DNA of 64,000 bases from Salana multivorans (GTDB lineage: Bacteria; Actinomycetota; Actinomycetes; Actinomycetales; Beutenbergiaceae), in contig NZ_RKHQ01000001.1 of the NCBI RefSeq assembly GCF_003751805.1, positions 62,001-126,000 on the forward strand, given 5' to 3'. Shown piece after piece: positions 42,808 to 52,405 of this stretch. The stretch's first letter is position 1. Every line of letters starts with the position of its first letter. Below the pieces are notes generated by a model. The model was not told the origin of the DNA. It worked only from the letters and a program-made list of their open reading frames with translations, and did not search any database. The position numbers and the translations under genes are program-made.

Positions 42808-43869
42808 TCACGGCACGCGGTTCAGCCACTCGGGCGTGGAGAACTTCTCCGCCGCGAGCCGCTCGGCCTCGGCGCGCTCGGCCGCCGTGATCTCCCCCGG
42901 CACCGTCGCGTACCGCGCCGAGAAGGACGCGGCGAACGAGTCCATGATCGACTCGCGGCTCATCCCGGTCTGGCTGCGCAGCGGGTCGACTCGCTTGTTC
43001 GCGCTCTTCGTCCCCTTGTCGGACAGCTTCTCGCGGCCGATCCGGAGCACGTCGAGCATCGCGTCGGCGTCGATGTCGTACGCCATCGTGACGTGGTGCA
43101 GCACCGCGCCCGACGCGTAGCGCTTCTGCGCGGCACCCGCGATCTTGCCGGCCGGCGAGGCGATGTCGTTGAGCGGGACGTAGGTCGCCTCGATCCCGAT
43201 CTCGCGCAGCGCGCCGAGCACCCAGTCGTCGAGGAACGCGTACGACTGCTCGAAGCTGAGGCCCTCGACCAGCGACGCCGGCACGTACAGGGAGTAGGTG
43301 ATCGTGTTGCCGGGCTGGATGAACATGGCGCCCCCGCCGGAGACCCGACGGGTCACCGTCACGTCCTGCCGGTCGCGACCCTCGGGGTCGATCTCGTTGC
43401 GCATCGACTGGAACGAGCCGATGACGACGACGTTGCGCTCCCACTCCCAGAACCGCAGCGTCGGCCCGCGCGTCCCGGCGCCGACCGCCTGGGCCAGCAC
43501 CTCGTCCAGCGCCATCTGCACGAACGGCGCCTCGGCACCGCCCCGGATGACCTCGAACGTGTGGTCCTGCCAGCTCGTCGCGTGCCCCAGCGCGCGGCGC
43601 ACCGCGATCGCGACGGCCTCGGGCGTGAACCCGACCATGACCGCCTCGTCGCCGACGGCGCGCGCGACCAGGCGCGCCATCGCCTCGACCGACGTGGCGG
43701 CCGGGAGGCCGGTGATCGCGCCGACGATGTCACCGAGCGCCTCGTCCGGCTCGAGGAAGAAGTCACCGGAGATGACGACGTCGCGGATCGTCGCGTCCTC
43801 GCCGTCGCCGTCGGTCTCGAGGTCGACGACGACGAGCTTCCCGCCCGGAACCTTGTACTCACCGTGCAT
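42808..43869 (-). CDS. lplA: Lipoate-protein ligase A family protein with N-terminal accessory domain (353 aa)
   Basis: Attaches lipoate (or octanoate) to the E2 and H subunits of 2-oxo acid dehydrogenases and the glycine cleavage system. The ligase domain (about 110-345) has RRVSGGGAMF, the lipoyl-AMP loop, FLDDWVLGALREIG, and GKIAGAAQKRY with the conserved Lys. Residues 1-105 (GEYKVPGGKLVVVDL, ISGDFFLEPDEAL) resemble the small accessory domain that sits at the C-terminus in E. coli LplA, so the order here is reversed. Start ATG 43869 fits the conserved first strand. It is followed by the HhH-GPD gene. Confidence 0.88.
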   Translation of the reverse strand: MHGEYKVPGGKLVVVDLETDGDGEDATIRDVVISGDFFLEPDEALGDIVGAITGLPAATSVEAMARLVARAVGDEAVMVGFTPEAVAIAVRRALGHATSWQDHTFEVIRGGAEAPFVQMALDEVLAQAVGAGTRGPTLRFWEWERNVVVIGSFQSMRNEIDPEGRDRQDVTVTRRVSGGGAMFIQPGNTITYSLYVPASLVEGLSFEQSYAFLDDWVLGALREIGIEATYVPLNDIASPAGKIAGAAQKRYASGAVLHHVTMAYDIDADAMLDVLRIGREKLSDKGTKSANKRVDPLRSQTGMSRESIMDSFAASFSARYATVPGEITAAERAEAERLAAEKFSTPEWLNRVP

Positions 43870-43952
43870 GGGTCCATCCAACCCCACACGCCGCGCTCGG
43901 CGGTACGTCCGCCGTGCGCCGAACGTGCCCGCGGCTGTGTCAGGCTTGGCGC

Positions 43953-44624
43953 ATGGCATGGTTCCCGTGGCGGAAGAAGCGGTCCGAGGACGAGGCGCCG
44001 GACGAGGTCGCCCCCGTCGAGAGCGGCGTCCTGCCCGGGCAGGCGGAACCGACGACGCCGGAGCCCGCGGAGCCCGCGAAGCCCGAGCCCGCGGACGTCG
44101 AGCCCGTCGCGCCGAGCGAGCCGGCTGTCCCCGCCGAGGCCCCCGCGCCGACCGTCGCCGCCCCCGTCGAGGCGGCACCCGCGCCGGTCGAGCAGCCCGC
44201 GGCGCCCCAGACCCAGACCCAGACCACGACGCCGACGTCGGCGCCGGTCGAGGCGTCACCAGCGCCCCAGCCCTCCCAGGCTCCCGCTCCGGCGACGTCC
44301 CCGTCGTCGCCCGGTGCTCCGGCCTGGAACCCGAACCTGCGCGGCGTCGTCGCGCGGCTGGAGCTCGCGGACGCGAGCGACGCCGGGGCGGCGACCGACC
44401 TGCGCTCGGCCGTCGAGACCGCGCTGGCCGCGGCCGTGGGCCCGGACTCGCCCGCGCCGGCGGACGCGCCGGACGACCACCCGATCGTCCTCCAGGTCAC
44501 GATCGCGGAGGAGATCGTGGACGCCGAGGTCGACGCCACCATCGCCGCGATGCGCAAGCAGCTCGCCCGCAAGGCCGAGCGGGTCCGTCTCGTCGTCGAC
44601 CAGGTCCCGCGCGCCGAGCTCTGA
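43953..44624 (+). CDS. Hypothetical protein with Pro/Ala-rich linker (223 aa)
   Basis: Unrecognised. A short basic start (MAWFPWRKKRSEDE) is followed by about 110 residues rich in Pro, Ala, Glu, Val and Thr, probably disordered, and a C-terminal domain (about 125-223) with NLRGVVARLELADASDAG and a helical end (EEIVDAEVDATIAAMRKQ). ATG 43953 has CAGGCT 6 bases upstream, compatible with a leaderless start. The MAWFPWRKK start is seen on other actinobacterial cytoplasmic proteins of unknown role. It converges on cimA with 20 bases between. Confidence 0.65.
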   Translation: MAWFPWRKKRSEDEAPDEVAPVESGVLPGQAEPTTPEPAEPAKPEPADVEPVAPSEPAVPAEAPAPTVAAPVEAAPAPVEQPAAPQTQTQTTTPTSAPVEASPAPQPSQAPAPATSPSSPGAPAWNPNLRGVVARLELADASDAGAATDLRSAVETALAAAVGPDSPAPADAPDDHPIVLQVTIAEEIVDAEVDATIAAMRKQLARKAERVRLVVDQVPRAEL

Positions 44625-44644
44625 GCCCGGCACGGTCGAGCCGC

Positions 44645-46255
44645 TCAGCGCGGCTCGATGCCCGCCTGCATGAGCCCGAACACGAGCGCGTCGACGAGCG
44701 CCTCGTAGGACGCCTCGAGGATGTTCGGCCCGACGCCGACGGTGCTCCACACGCGCTCGCCGTCCGTCGTCTGGATGAGCACCCGCGTCACGGCGTCGGT
44801 GCCGTGCGAGGTGTCGAGCAGGCGGACGCGGAAGTCGACGAGGTCGAACGCCTCGATCTCGGGGTAGACCTCGCACAGCCCGAGGCGCAGGGCGTGGTCG
44901 AGCGCGTTGACCGGCCCGTTCCCCTCGCCCGTGCGGACGAACCGCTGGCCCCCGGCGTGGACCTTGACGGTCGCCTCGCTCTCCCCGTCGCCCCCGACCT
45001 TCTCGGAGTAGGCGACCGAGGCCCGCCAGGACTGCACGCGGAAGTAGGTCGGTCGCTGTCCGTCGAGCTCCTCGCGGAGCATGAGGGCGAACGAGGCATC
45101 GGCCGCGTCGTAGGTGTAGCCGGCGGCCTCGGCGTTCTTCACCCGGTCGACCACGCGGCCGAGCACCTCCGGGCGCCCCGTGAGGTCGATCCCCAGCTCG
45201 CGGCCCTTGAGCTCGACGGACGCCCGGCCGGCCATCTCCGAGACGAGCATCCGCATGTCGTTGCCGACGAGCGTCGGGTCGATGTGCTGGTAGAGGTCGG
45301 GGTCGACGCGGATCGCGCTCGCGTGCAGACCGGCCTTGTGCGCGAACGCGCTCGCGCCGATGTAGGGCTGGCGTCCGTACGGCGGGATGTTCGTGACCTC
45401 GCTGACCGCGTGCGCGATCCGGGTCGCCTCGGCGAGCCGGCCCTCGGGCAGGCAGGTCGCCCCGAGCTTGAGCTCGAGGTTCGCGACGATGGTGAGCAGG
45501 TCGGCGTTGCCCGTCCGCTCGCCGTAGCCGTTGATGCAGCCCTGCACCTGCCGGGCACCCGCGAGAACGGCCGCGATCGAGTTCGCGACGGCGCAGCCGG
45601 AGTCGTTGTGCGCGTGGATGCCGAGCGCACCGTCGCTGCGCAGCCGGACCGCAGAGACGATCTCGTGCACCCAGTCGGGCAGCATCCCGCCGTTGGTGTC
45701 GCACAGCACCACGTCGCTGGCCCCGGCCGCGAACGCCGTCTCCAGGGCGCTCAGCGCGTAGGCGGGGTCGAACCGGTAGCCGTCGAAGAAGTGCTCGGCG
45801 TCGACGATGACGCGTCGCCCCTCCCCCACGAGATACGCGACGGTGTCCGCGATCATCGCGAGGTTCTCCTCGCCGGTCGTGCGCAGGGCGCGCTCGACGT
45901 GCCGGATGTCGCTCTTGGCCACCAGCGTCACGACGTCGGCGGCGGAGTCCAGCAGCGCGCGGACCTGCACGTCGTCGTGCGCGCGGGCCCCGGGCTTGCG
46001 GGTCGAGCCGAACGCCGCGAACGTCGCGTGCTCGAACTCGATCTCCTTGTCGACGAGGCCGAAGAACTCGGTGTCCTTCGGGATCGCGCCCGGCCAGCCG
46101 CCCTCGATGACGCCGACGCCGAGCTCGTCCAGCAGCGGCGCGATGATCAGCTTGTCCGCGACCGTGAGGTTCATGCCCTCCTGCTGGGCGCCGTCGCGCA
46201 GGGTGGTGTCGTAGATCTCGACGGTCACGCCGTCGAGCGCGCGGGGCGTCGTCAT
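44645..46255 (-). CDS. cimA: Citramalate synthase (536 aa)
   Basis: Condenses pyruvate with acetyl-CoA to (R)-citramalate, the first step of the threonine-independent route to isoleucine; the family also includes 2-isopropylmalate synthase. The TIM barrel shows IYDTTLRDGAQQEGMNL with the metal/substrate residues, LCDTNGG, and GIHAHNDSGCAVANS with the metal-binding His pair. A linker and a C-terminal regulatory domain (about 405-530, LIQTTDGERVWSTVGVGPNILEAS) follow, as in Leu- or Ile-inhibited enzymes. The GVIEGGWPGA pattern and size match CimA more than LeuA. Start ATG 46255 follows an AGCAGGAC site. It is preceded by a Leu/Ile-coding leader peptide and an attenuator. Confidence 0.88.
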   Translation of the reverse strand: MTTPRALDGVTVEIYDTTLRDGAQQEGMNLTVADKLIIAPLLDELGVGVIEGGWPGAIPKDTEFFGLVDKEIEFEHATFAAFGSTRKPGARAHDDVQVRALLDSAADVVTLVAKSDIRHVERALRTTGEENLAMIADTVAYLVGEGRRVIVDAEHFFDGYRFDPAYALSALETAFAAGASDVVLCDTNGGMLPDWVHEIVSAVRLRSDGALGIHAHNDSGCAVANSIAAVLAGARQVQGCINGYGERTGNADLLTIVANLELKLGATCLPEGRLAEATRIAHAVSEVTNIPPYGRQPYIGASAFAHKAGLHASAIRVDPDLYQHIDPTLVGNDMRMLVSEMAGRASVELKGRELGIDLTGRPEVLGRVVDRVKNAEAAGYTYDAADASFALMLREELDGQRPTYFRVQSWRASVAYSEKVGGDGESEATVKVHAGGQRFVRTGEGNGPVNALDHALRLGLCEVYPEIEAFDLVDFRVRLLDTSHGTDAVTRVLIQTTDGERVWSTVGVGPNILEASYEALVDALVFGLMQAGIEPR

Positions 46256-46380
46256 CGTGTAGTCCTGCTCTCTGCTTGCATGCTCACGGATCGACCGGCT
46301 GGGGTGGTGCCGGTGGCCCGTCCGTGAGCTCATCGCCCGTCCGCTGTGCCGACTCGTGCGTCCAGCGGGGTCGTCCGGAC

Positions 46381-46408
46381 ACACAAAAGCCTCCCGGGTA
46401 GGGGAGGC
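46381..46408 (-). terminator. cimA leader attenuator terminator
   Basis: On the minus strand GCCTCCC and GGGAGGC form 7-bp arms around a 6-base loop, followed by TTTTGTGTGT. It lies 26 bases after the leader peptide stop and 134 bases before cimA. A competing hairpin (GCGTCCGG with CCGGACGC at 46410-46432) sits between. The arrangement is that of amino acid attenuators. Confidence 0.75.
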
Positions 46409-46433
46409 GGCGCGTCCGGGTGGGCCGGACGCG

Positions 46434-46463
46434 CTAGGTAATGAGAAGGGCCTTGTGTGCCAC
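46434..46463 (-). CDS. cimA leader peptide (9 aa, V-A-H-K-A-L-L-I-T)
   Basis: GTG to TAG open frame encoding VAHKALLIT (the GTG is read as Met), with two Leu and one Ile codon in a row, immediately upstream of the terminator hairpin. Ribosome stalling at LLI when Leu or Ile is short would allow the antiterminator form and read-through into cimA. There is no ribosome binding site; a CACACT hexamer ends 6 bases before GTG, so the leader looks leaderless. Its content suits an isoleucine-pathway gene. Confidence 0.7.
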   Translation of the reverse strand: MAHKALLIT

Positions 46464-46469
46464 GCATCC

Positions 46470-46475
46470 AGTGTG
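46470..46475 (-). promoter_or_regulatory. -10 element of the cimA leader
   Basis: CACACT on the minus strand, 6 bases from the leader GTG, keeps the A and final T of TANNNT. The same spacing is seen at the ilvB leader. Confidence 0.5.
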
Positions 46476-46522
46476 CCACAGGTCACGCCCCCGCCCCGCC
46501 CGGTTCGCGACGCCGTGTCTCC

Positions 46523-47548
46523 TCAGCCGGTGCCGGCGTCGAGCACCGCGAGCTCCTCGGCGCGCGTCAGGCCGGTCACGGCGGCTCCCGGAGCCGCCCG
46601 GAGCCACGCGGCGACGTCGGCGAGCGTCGCGGCGAGCGGGCGCGGCGCGAGCCCGGCGGCGATCGCCTCCTCACCCGGCCAGCGCTGCATGCCGGCGAGG
46701 TCCGCGTCGCCGCCGAGCCACATCGGGAGCGACCGGGGGCCGGCCCACGGCCGCACGTCGGCCGCGAGCAGCTCGGAGTCGCTGCGCCGGCGAGCATCGA
46801 GGCGGGTGCCGACGGCGTGCTCGAGGGCGGCGACGACGTCCGCCCACGCGGTCGGCGTGCCGACCGCGTCGAGCGTGCCCGTGCGCCGCGCCTCGGCCGA
46901 GTCGACGAGGAAGGTCGCCAGGTCGCGGGCGTCCAGGACCTGCGCGCGGGCCTCGGGATCGCCGGGGACGAGCAGGCGCGGGTCGCCGTCGGTGGCCGCG
47001 GCGAGGGCGTGGGCCGGCCAGTACGCCAGGCGCCCCGTCTCGTCGCCGGGTCCGCCGAGCAGACCCGGCCGCACGACGAGGGTGCCGGCCGGCTCGGCGC
47101 CGGGGCGCTCCCGCACGGCGTCCTCGGACGCCGCCTTCATCCCGCCGTACTCGGCCGCGGTGGCCGGCGGCGCGAGAGCGTCGGGCAGCGGCGCGTGACG
47201 CGGGGTGGCCGTGCCGGTCGGCGCGGAGTGGTCGGCGTAGACGCTCACGGAGGAGACGTAGGTCCAGTGCGCGCCGGGGGCGCTCGACGCGAGCGCGTCG
47301 AGCGCGTTCCGGACGGCCAGCGGCGTCGTGACGACGTCGATGACGATCTCCGGCGCGAGGTCGGCGAGCGCGGCCCGCACGTCGTCGGGAGCCGGGACGA
47401 GCCGGTCCCAGACGAGCGCGTCGACGCCGTCCGGCAGGCGACCGCCCCGGCCGCGCGTCACGCACGCGACCGAGTGGCCGCGCGCGAGCGCCTCCCGCGC
47501 GACGAGCGCGGACAGGTAGCCGGTCCCGCCGAGGACGAGCAGTCTCAC
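46523..47548 (-). CDS. NAD-dependent epimerase/dehydratase-like protein (341 aa)
   Basis: Extended short-chain-dehydrogenase-like protein. The N-terminal GGTGYLSALVAREAL gives the Rossmann dinucleotide loop, VTRGRGG and VWDR follow, and the YGGMKAASE segment carries the YxxxK-type catalytic pair (Tyr-x-x-x-Lys as YGGMK). No upstream Ser of the triad was positioned with confidence. Substrate is unknown; related proteins act on nucleotide sugars or as mRNA-binding factors in plants. GTG 47548 is preceded by GGAGGAGG. It sits between ilvE and the cimA leader on the same strand. Confidence 0.82.
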   Translation of the reverse strand: MRLLVLGGTGYLSALVAREALARGHSVACVTRGRGGRLPDGVDALVWDRLVPAPDDVRAALADLAPEIVIDVVTTPLAVRNALDALASSAPGAHWTYVSSVSVYADHSAPTGTATPRHAPLPDALAPPATAAEYGGMKAASEDAVRERPGAEPAGTLVVRPGLLGGPGDETGRLAYWPAHALAAATDGDPRLLVPGDPEARAQVLDARDLATFLVDSAEARRTGTLDAVGTPTAWADVVAALEHAVGTRLDARRRSDSELLAADVRPWAGPRSLPMWLGGDADLAGMQRWPGEEAIAAGLAPRPLAATLADVAAWLRAAPGAAVTGLTRAEELAVLDAGTG

Positions 47549-47581
47549 GCAACCTCCTCCGTTGGTGTCACCGCGTGGATG

Positions 47582-47599
47582 CGTCCGATGCGTCGGACG
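47582..47599 (-). terminator. Hairpin in the ilvE-epimerase gap
   Basis: CGTCCGA and TCGGACG form 7-bp arms around a 4-base loop, 58 bases downstream of the ilvE stop and just upstream of the epimerase start. No T-run follows, so this is a weak call. Confidence 0.3.
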
Positions 47600-47656
47600 T
47601 GTCCACGTGTCCGCCCGGCGCCGCTGGCCGGTGCCGGCCGCCGGACACCGCGTCGA

Positions 47657-48769
47657 TCAGACGAGGCGGGTCAGCCAGCCGTGGGAGTCCTCGGCGCGCC
47701 CGTACTGGATGTCCGTGAGCGTGCGGTGGACCCACTCGGTCACGGGACCGGCCTCGCCGCCCCCGACCTCGAGGTCGAAGCCCTCGCCGGCCAGCCGTCC
47801 GATCGGGGAGACGACGGCGGCCGTCCCGCACGCGAACACCTCGGCCACCTCCCCCGAGCGGACGCCGTCGATGAGCTCGGCGACCGGGATGTCCCGCTCG
47901 CGCACCTCGAGGCCGCGCTCGGTCAGCAGCGTGAGGATCGAGGAGCGCGTGACGCCCTCGAGGATCGAGCCGGACAGGCGCGGGGTCGACGCGACGCCGT
48001 CCTTCCCGACGACCACGACGTTCATGCCGCCGAGCTCCTCGACGTAGGTGTCGCTCGCGTCGGTGAACAGGATCTGGTCGAAGCCCTTGGCGGCGGCCTC
48101 GGCCTGCGGCCGCAGGCTCGCGGCGTAGTTGCCGCCGCACTTGGCCGCGCCCGTGCCGCCGGGGGCCGCGCGCTTGTAGTCGCGGCTCACCCAGATCGCG
48201 ACGGGCTTGAGGCCCTTCGCGAAGTAGGGCCCGACGGGCGAGGCGATGACGAGGTAGTCCACCCGGTTCGCCGCACGCACGCCGAGGAACGCCTCGGACG
48301 CGAACATGAACGGACGCAGGTAGAGCGAGGAGCCCGGCGTCGTCGGCACCCACTCGACGTCCGTGTGGACGAGCGTGCGCAGCGAGTCGAGGAAGTCCTG
48401 CTCGGGCAGGACGGGCAGCGCGAGACGCTCGGCGCTGCGGGCGAACCGCGCGGCGTTGGCCTCCGGGCGGAAGGACCAGACGGAGCCGTCCGGGTGGGCG
48501 TACGCCTTGAGGCCCTCGAAGACCTCCTGCGCGTAGTGCAGGACGGCGGCTGCGGGGTCCATCTGGAGCGGCCCGTAGGCCTCGACGCGGCGGTCGTGCC
48601 AGCCCTCGTCGACGGTCCAGACGGCGCGGGCCATGTGGTCGGTGAAGGCGGTGCCGAACCGGAGGTCGGCGAGGACGGCGGCGCGCTCGGTGACCGTGCG
48701 CGGGCTGGAGGAGGGACGCACCTCGAACGACGACACGGTCGCGGGAGACGTCAGGGTGGACTCGGACAC
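47657..48769 (-). CDS. ilvE: Branched-chain amino acid aminotransferase (370 aa)
   Basis: PLP enzyme for the last step of Leu, Ile and Val synthesis. The class IV aminotransferase fold shows HYAQEVFEGLKAY, FRPEANAARF, LYLRPFMFA, the PLP-Lys segment GAAKCGGNYAAS, EELGGMNV and ACGTAAVVSPIG. The length and FEG/EELGG features match the longer actinobacterial/eukaryotic type. GTG 48769 has GGAGGT upstream. It follows leuB by 131 bases on the same strand and lies upstream of the epimerase and cimA. Confidence 0.95.
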   Translation of the reverse strand: MSESTLTSPATVSSFEVRPSSSPRTVTERAAVLADLRFGTAFTDHMARAVWTVDEGWHDRRVEAYGPLQMDPAAAVLHYAQEVFEGLKAYAHPDGSVWSFRPEANAARFARSAERLALPVLPEQDFLDSLRTLVHTDVEWVPTTPGSSLYLRPFMFASEAFLGVRAANRVDYLVIASPVGPYFAKGLKPVAIWVSRDYKRAAPGGTGAAKCGGNYAASLRPQAEAAAKGFDQILFTDASDTYVEELGGMNVVVVGKDGVASTPRLSGSILEGVTRSSILTLLTERGLEVRERDIPVAELIDGVRSGEVAEVFACGTAAVVSPIGRLAGEGFDLEVGGGEAGPVTEWVHRTLTDIQYGRAEDSHGWLTRLV

Positions 48770-48900
48770 AGCAGAAACCTCCGTGGTTCGCGTTGGGTAG
48801 AACCTACGCCCTCTGACGGGCGGGAGAGCGCACGACGACGCGTGCCGCTACGGCTCCTCCGGCGACCCTGGTCACCGACGGAGGACGGGAGAGCTCGATG

Positions 48901-49950
48901 TCAGCCGCGTACTCGCGCGACGATCGAGTCACCGACCTCGGTCGTGCTGCGCGGGGCGGGGTTCCCCGCCCGGTCGGCGATGTCCTGCTCGACGGCAGCC
49001 TCGATGCCGGCGGCCTGCTCGTCGAGGCCGAGGTGGCGCAGGAGCAGCGCGACGGAGAGGATCGTCGCCGTCGGGTCCGCCTTGCCCTGGCCCGCGATGT
49101 CGGGGGCCGAGCCGTGGACGGGCTCGAACATCGACGGGAACTCGCCCGTCGGGTTGATGTTGCCGGACGCGGCCAGGCCGATGCCGCCCGTGATGGCCGC
49201 GGCGAGGTCGGTGAGGATGTCACCGAACAGGTTGTCCGTCACGATGACGTCGAACCGGGCCGGGTCGGTCACGAGGTAGATCGTCGCGGCGTCGACGTGG
49301 GCGTAGTCGACGGTGACGTCGGGGAACTCCGCCGCGACCTGCTCGACCGTGCGGCGCCACAGGTGGCCGGCGTGGACGAGCACGTTGTGCTTGTGGACGA
49401 GGGTGAGCTTCTTGCGCGGGCGCGCCTGGGCGCGCTCGAAGGCGTCGCGCACCACGCGCTCCACGCCATAGGCGGTGTTGACGCTGACCTCGTTCGCGAC
49501 CTCGTGCGGCGTGCCGACGCGGATCGCGCCGCCGTTGCCGACGTAGGGACCCTCGGTCCCCTCGCGCACGACGACGAAGTCGACCTCGCCCGGGTTGCCC
49601 AGCGGCGTCGGGACGCCCGGGTAGAGGCGCGAGGGACGCAGGTTCACGTAGTGGTCGAAGGCGAAGCGGAGCTTGAGCAGGAGACCGCGCTCGAGCACGC
49701 CGCTCGGCACGCGCGGGTCCCCGATGGCACCGAGCAGGATCGCCTCGTGCTGGGCGAGGCCCTCGAGGTCGGCGTCGGTGAGCGTCTCGCCGGTGGCGTG
49801 CCAGCGCTCGGCACCGAGGGCGTACTCGGTGGTGTGGACCCCGATGCCGGAGCCCTCCAGCACGGCGTCGAGGACCTTGAGGCCCTCCGCCACCACCTCG
49901 GGGCCGATTCCGTCCCCGGCGATCACTGCGAGATCAAGCGTGCGCGTCAT
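48901..49950 (-). CDS. leuB: 3-isopropylmalate dehydrogenase (349 aa)
   Basis: NAD-dependent oxidative decarboxylation of 3-isopropylmalate in leucine synthesis. Features are GDGIGPEVV at the N-terminus, [22 protein letters not shown] with the substrate arginines, [33 protein letters not shown] (catalytic Asp residues) and [21 protein letters not shown] 49950 gives the expected N-terminus. leuA, leuC and leuD are not in the window. An ASCH protein and a membrane protein lie between it and ilvC. Confidence 0.95.
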   Translation of the reverse strand: MTRTLDLAVIAGDGIGPEVVAEGLKVLDAVLEGSGIGVHTTEYALGAERWHATGETLTDADLEGLAQHEAILLGAIGDPRVPSGVLERGLLLKLRFAFDHYVNLRPSRLYPGVPTPLGNPGEVDFVVVREGTEGPYVGNGGAIRVGTPHEVANEVSVNTAYGVERVVRDAFERAQARPRKKLTLVHKHNVLVHAGHLWRRTVEQVAAEFPDVTVDYAHVDAATIYLVTDPARFDVIVTDNLFGDILTDLAAAITGGIGLAASGNINPTGEFPSMFEPVHGSAPDIAGQGKADPTATILSVALLLRHLGLDEQAAGIEAAVEQDIADRAGNPAPRSTTEVGDSIVARVRG

Positions 49951-50037
49951 GGCCGGGATGCTACTCCGCGTCCCACGTTGCGGACTCGCCGTCTCGGAGT
50001 GTGGTCAGGGGCGAGTCGGGGACAGCCGTCCGACGGT

Positions 50038-50661
50038 TCAGGCGACGGGCGAGATCTTGAGGCCGATGAGCACGACGAGACCGAACCAGCCGCCGACGGC
50101 CCACCACAGACAGGTCAGGAGGCGCGTCCAGGTCTCGGTGACCTTCGGCGGGACCAGCCAGGACAGCGCCGGCAGGTCGTCGAGGAACTCGAGCACCTCG
50201 TGCGGGAGCTTCACGACCTTCCACAGCGCGACCAGCCGCCGCAGCAGCCCGATCCTGCTCCCCCGCACCACGGCGTCGAGCTCGCCGAGGATGCCGACCG
50301 TCCCGACGACGTGCCGGGAGAAGGCGAGGGCGTCGCGCCCGACGGCCTTGGGGTCGCTCGCCGCGCGCGTCGTCGCGACGGCCGCGCGCAGGAAGGCGAC
50401 GGCGACCCAGACGCCGACGGCGCCGACGACGACCGGGACGAGCTTCCACCAGCCCGGGACGGTGAGCCCGAGCCCGATCAGGACGAGGGCCGGGAGAGCT
50501 GTCGCGATGGCGAGGGCCCACGCCGGCAGGACGAGCCAGCGCAGGACGCGGCCGATCCGGGCGACGACGGTCTCGAGCTGGGTGGTGCGGGCGACGACCT
50601 CGGGGGCGCTCGGATCCTGCGCCTGGTCGGTCCACCAGGTGGCGTCGGCGGGGGTCGTCAC
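50038..50661 (-). CDS. Hypothetical membrane protein (207 aa)
   Basis: Unrecognised. Two hydrophobic helices about residues 41-62 and 67-90, a middle helical domain, and a third helix near the C-terminus (WWAVGGWFGLVVLIGL) suggest three membrane spans. The soluble middle (about 95-170) contains SRHVVGTVGILGELDAVV. GTG 50661 overlaps the stop of the ASCH gene, so the two are translationally coupled. Role unknown. Confidence 0.7.
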   Translation of the reverse strand: MTTPADATWWTDQAQDPSAPEVVARTTQLETVVARIGRVLRWLVLPAWALAIATALPALVLIGLGLTVPGWWKLVPVVVGAVGVWVAVAFLRAAVATTRAASDPKAVGRDALAFSRHVVGTVGILGELDAVVRGSRIGLLRRLVALWKVVKLPHEVLEFLDDLPALSWLVPPKVTETWTRLLTCLWWAVGGWFGLVVLIGLKISPVA

Positions 50662-51242
50662 GCCCCGTCCCCCGGCGCGGGCGTCGGGGTCGCGGTCGGG
50701 GCGGGCGAGGGGTCGACGAGCTCGAACGTCTCGCACAGCACGAGCATGTCCGGGCCGAACGCGTCGTCGCCGAGGACGCGGCGCCAGGAGCGCTCGTGCT
50801 CGCGGCGCCAGTGCTCGAGCGATCCGTCGCCCTCGCCCTCGGCCGCCGCGAAGGCCGGCGTCACGTCGCGGAACGCGACCTGGGTGACGCTCGTCGTGCG
50901 GATGAGCGCCCGCGGGCGCTCCCGCCCGTCGAGCACGATCCACAGGTCGCCGACGCGCGGCGCCGGCTCGTCGTCCGAGAGCTCGGCCATCGCCGTCGAC
51001 GTCGCCGTCTTGCGGCCCGTGAGCACCAGCCCGAGGAGCTCGTCCGCGAGCTCCGGGGAGTCGCCGAAGGAGAAGGCGGGCGGCGGGACGGTCCCCTGGA
51101 CGCCCGGACCCGTCACGACGTGGGCCCGACTCACCTTGACCTTGGCGCGCACCGACTCCCAGTAGCGCACGAGTGCGTCGTCCGCGTCACGCGCGGCGAG
51201 GTCGAAGGCCTCCGGCGCGCGGTTCTCCTCGTCGTTCGTCAT
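50658..51242 (-). CDS. ASCH-domain protein (194 aa)
   Basis: ASCH domain (PUA-like barrel thought to bind RNA or nucleosides). The characteristic GXKXXTXXR-type motif appears as TGRKTATSTAM, within a fold that starts with FSFGDSPELADELLGLVL, continues with VGDLWIVLDG and RALIRTT, and ends with FELVDP. A His/Arg-rich helix (EHWRREHERSWRR) is typical of this subgroup. The C-terminal 15 residues are Pro/Thr-rich. ATG 51242 diverges from nothing on its side; the ilvC terminator lies just upstream. It is coupled to a small membrane protein gene. Confidence 0.85.
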   Translation of the reverse strand: MTNDEENRAPEAFDLAARDADDALVRYWESVRAKVKVSRAHVVTGPGVQGTVPPPAFSFGDSPELADELLGLVLTGRKTATSTAMAELSDDEPAPRVGDLWIVLDGRERPRALIRTTSVTQVAFRDVTPAFAAAEGEGDGSLEHWRREHERSWRRVLGDDAFGPDMLVLCETFELVDPSPAPTATPTPAPGDGA

Positions 51243-51285
51243 TCGCCCATTGAACCAGGCCCGACCGACACGCAGCCGCAGACGA

Positions 51286-51332
51286 CGAACGCGGGGCCCG
51301 GCACCCGGTCAGGTGCCGCGACCCCGCGTTCG
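51286..51332 (-). terminator. ilvC terminator hairpin
   Basis: CGAACGCGGGG and CCCCGCGTTCG give an 11-bp stem with an inner GGCACC/GGTGCC stem, 9 bases after the ilvC stop and before the ASCH gene. It should end the ilvBNC transcript. Confidence 0.7.
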
Positions 51333-51340
51333 GTGACGGG

Positions 51341-52405
<1,065 letters not shown>

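Noticed and set aside
46256-46480. T-box or riboswitch upstream of cimA
   Set aside because: No T-box core or specifier stem is visible. The short Leu/Ile leader peptide plus terminator explains the region.
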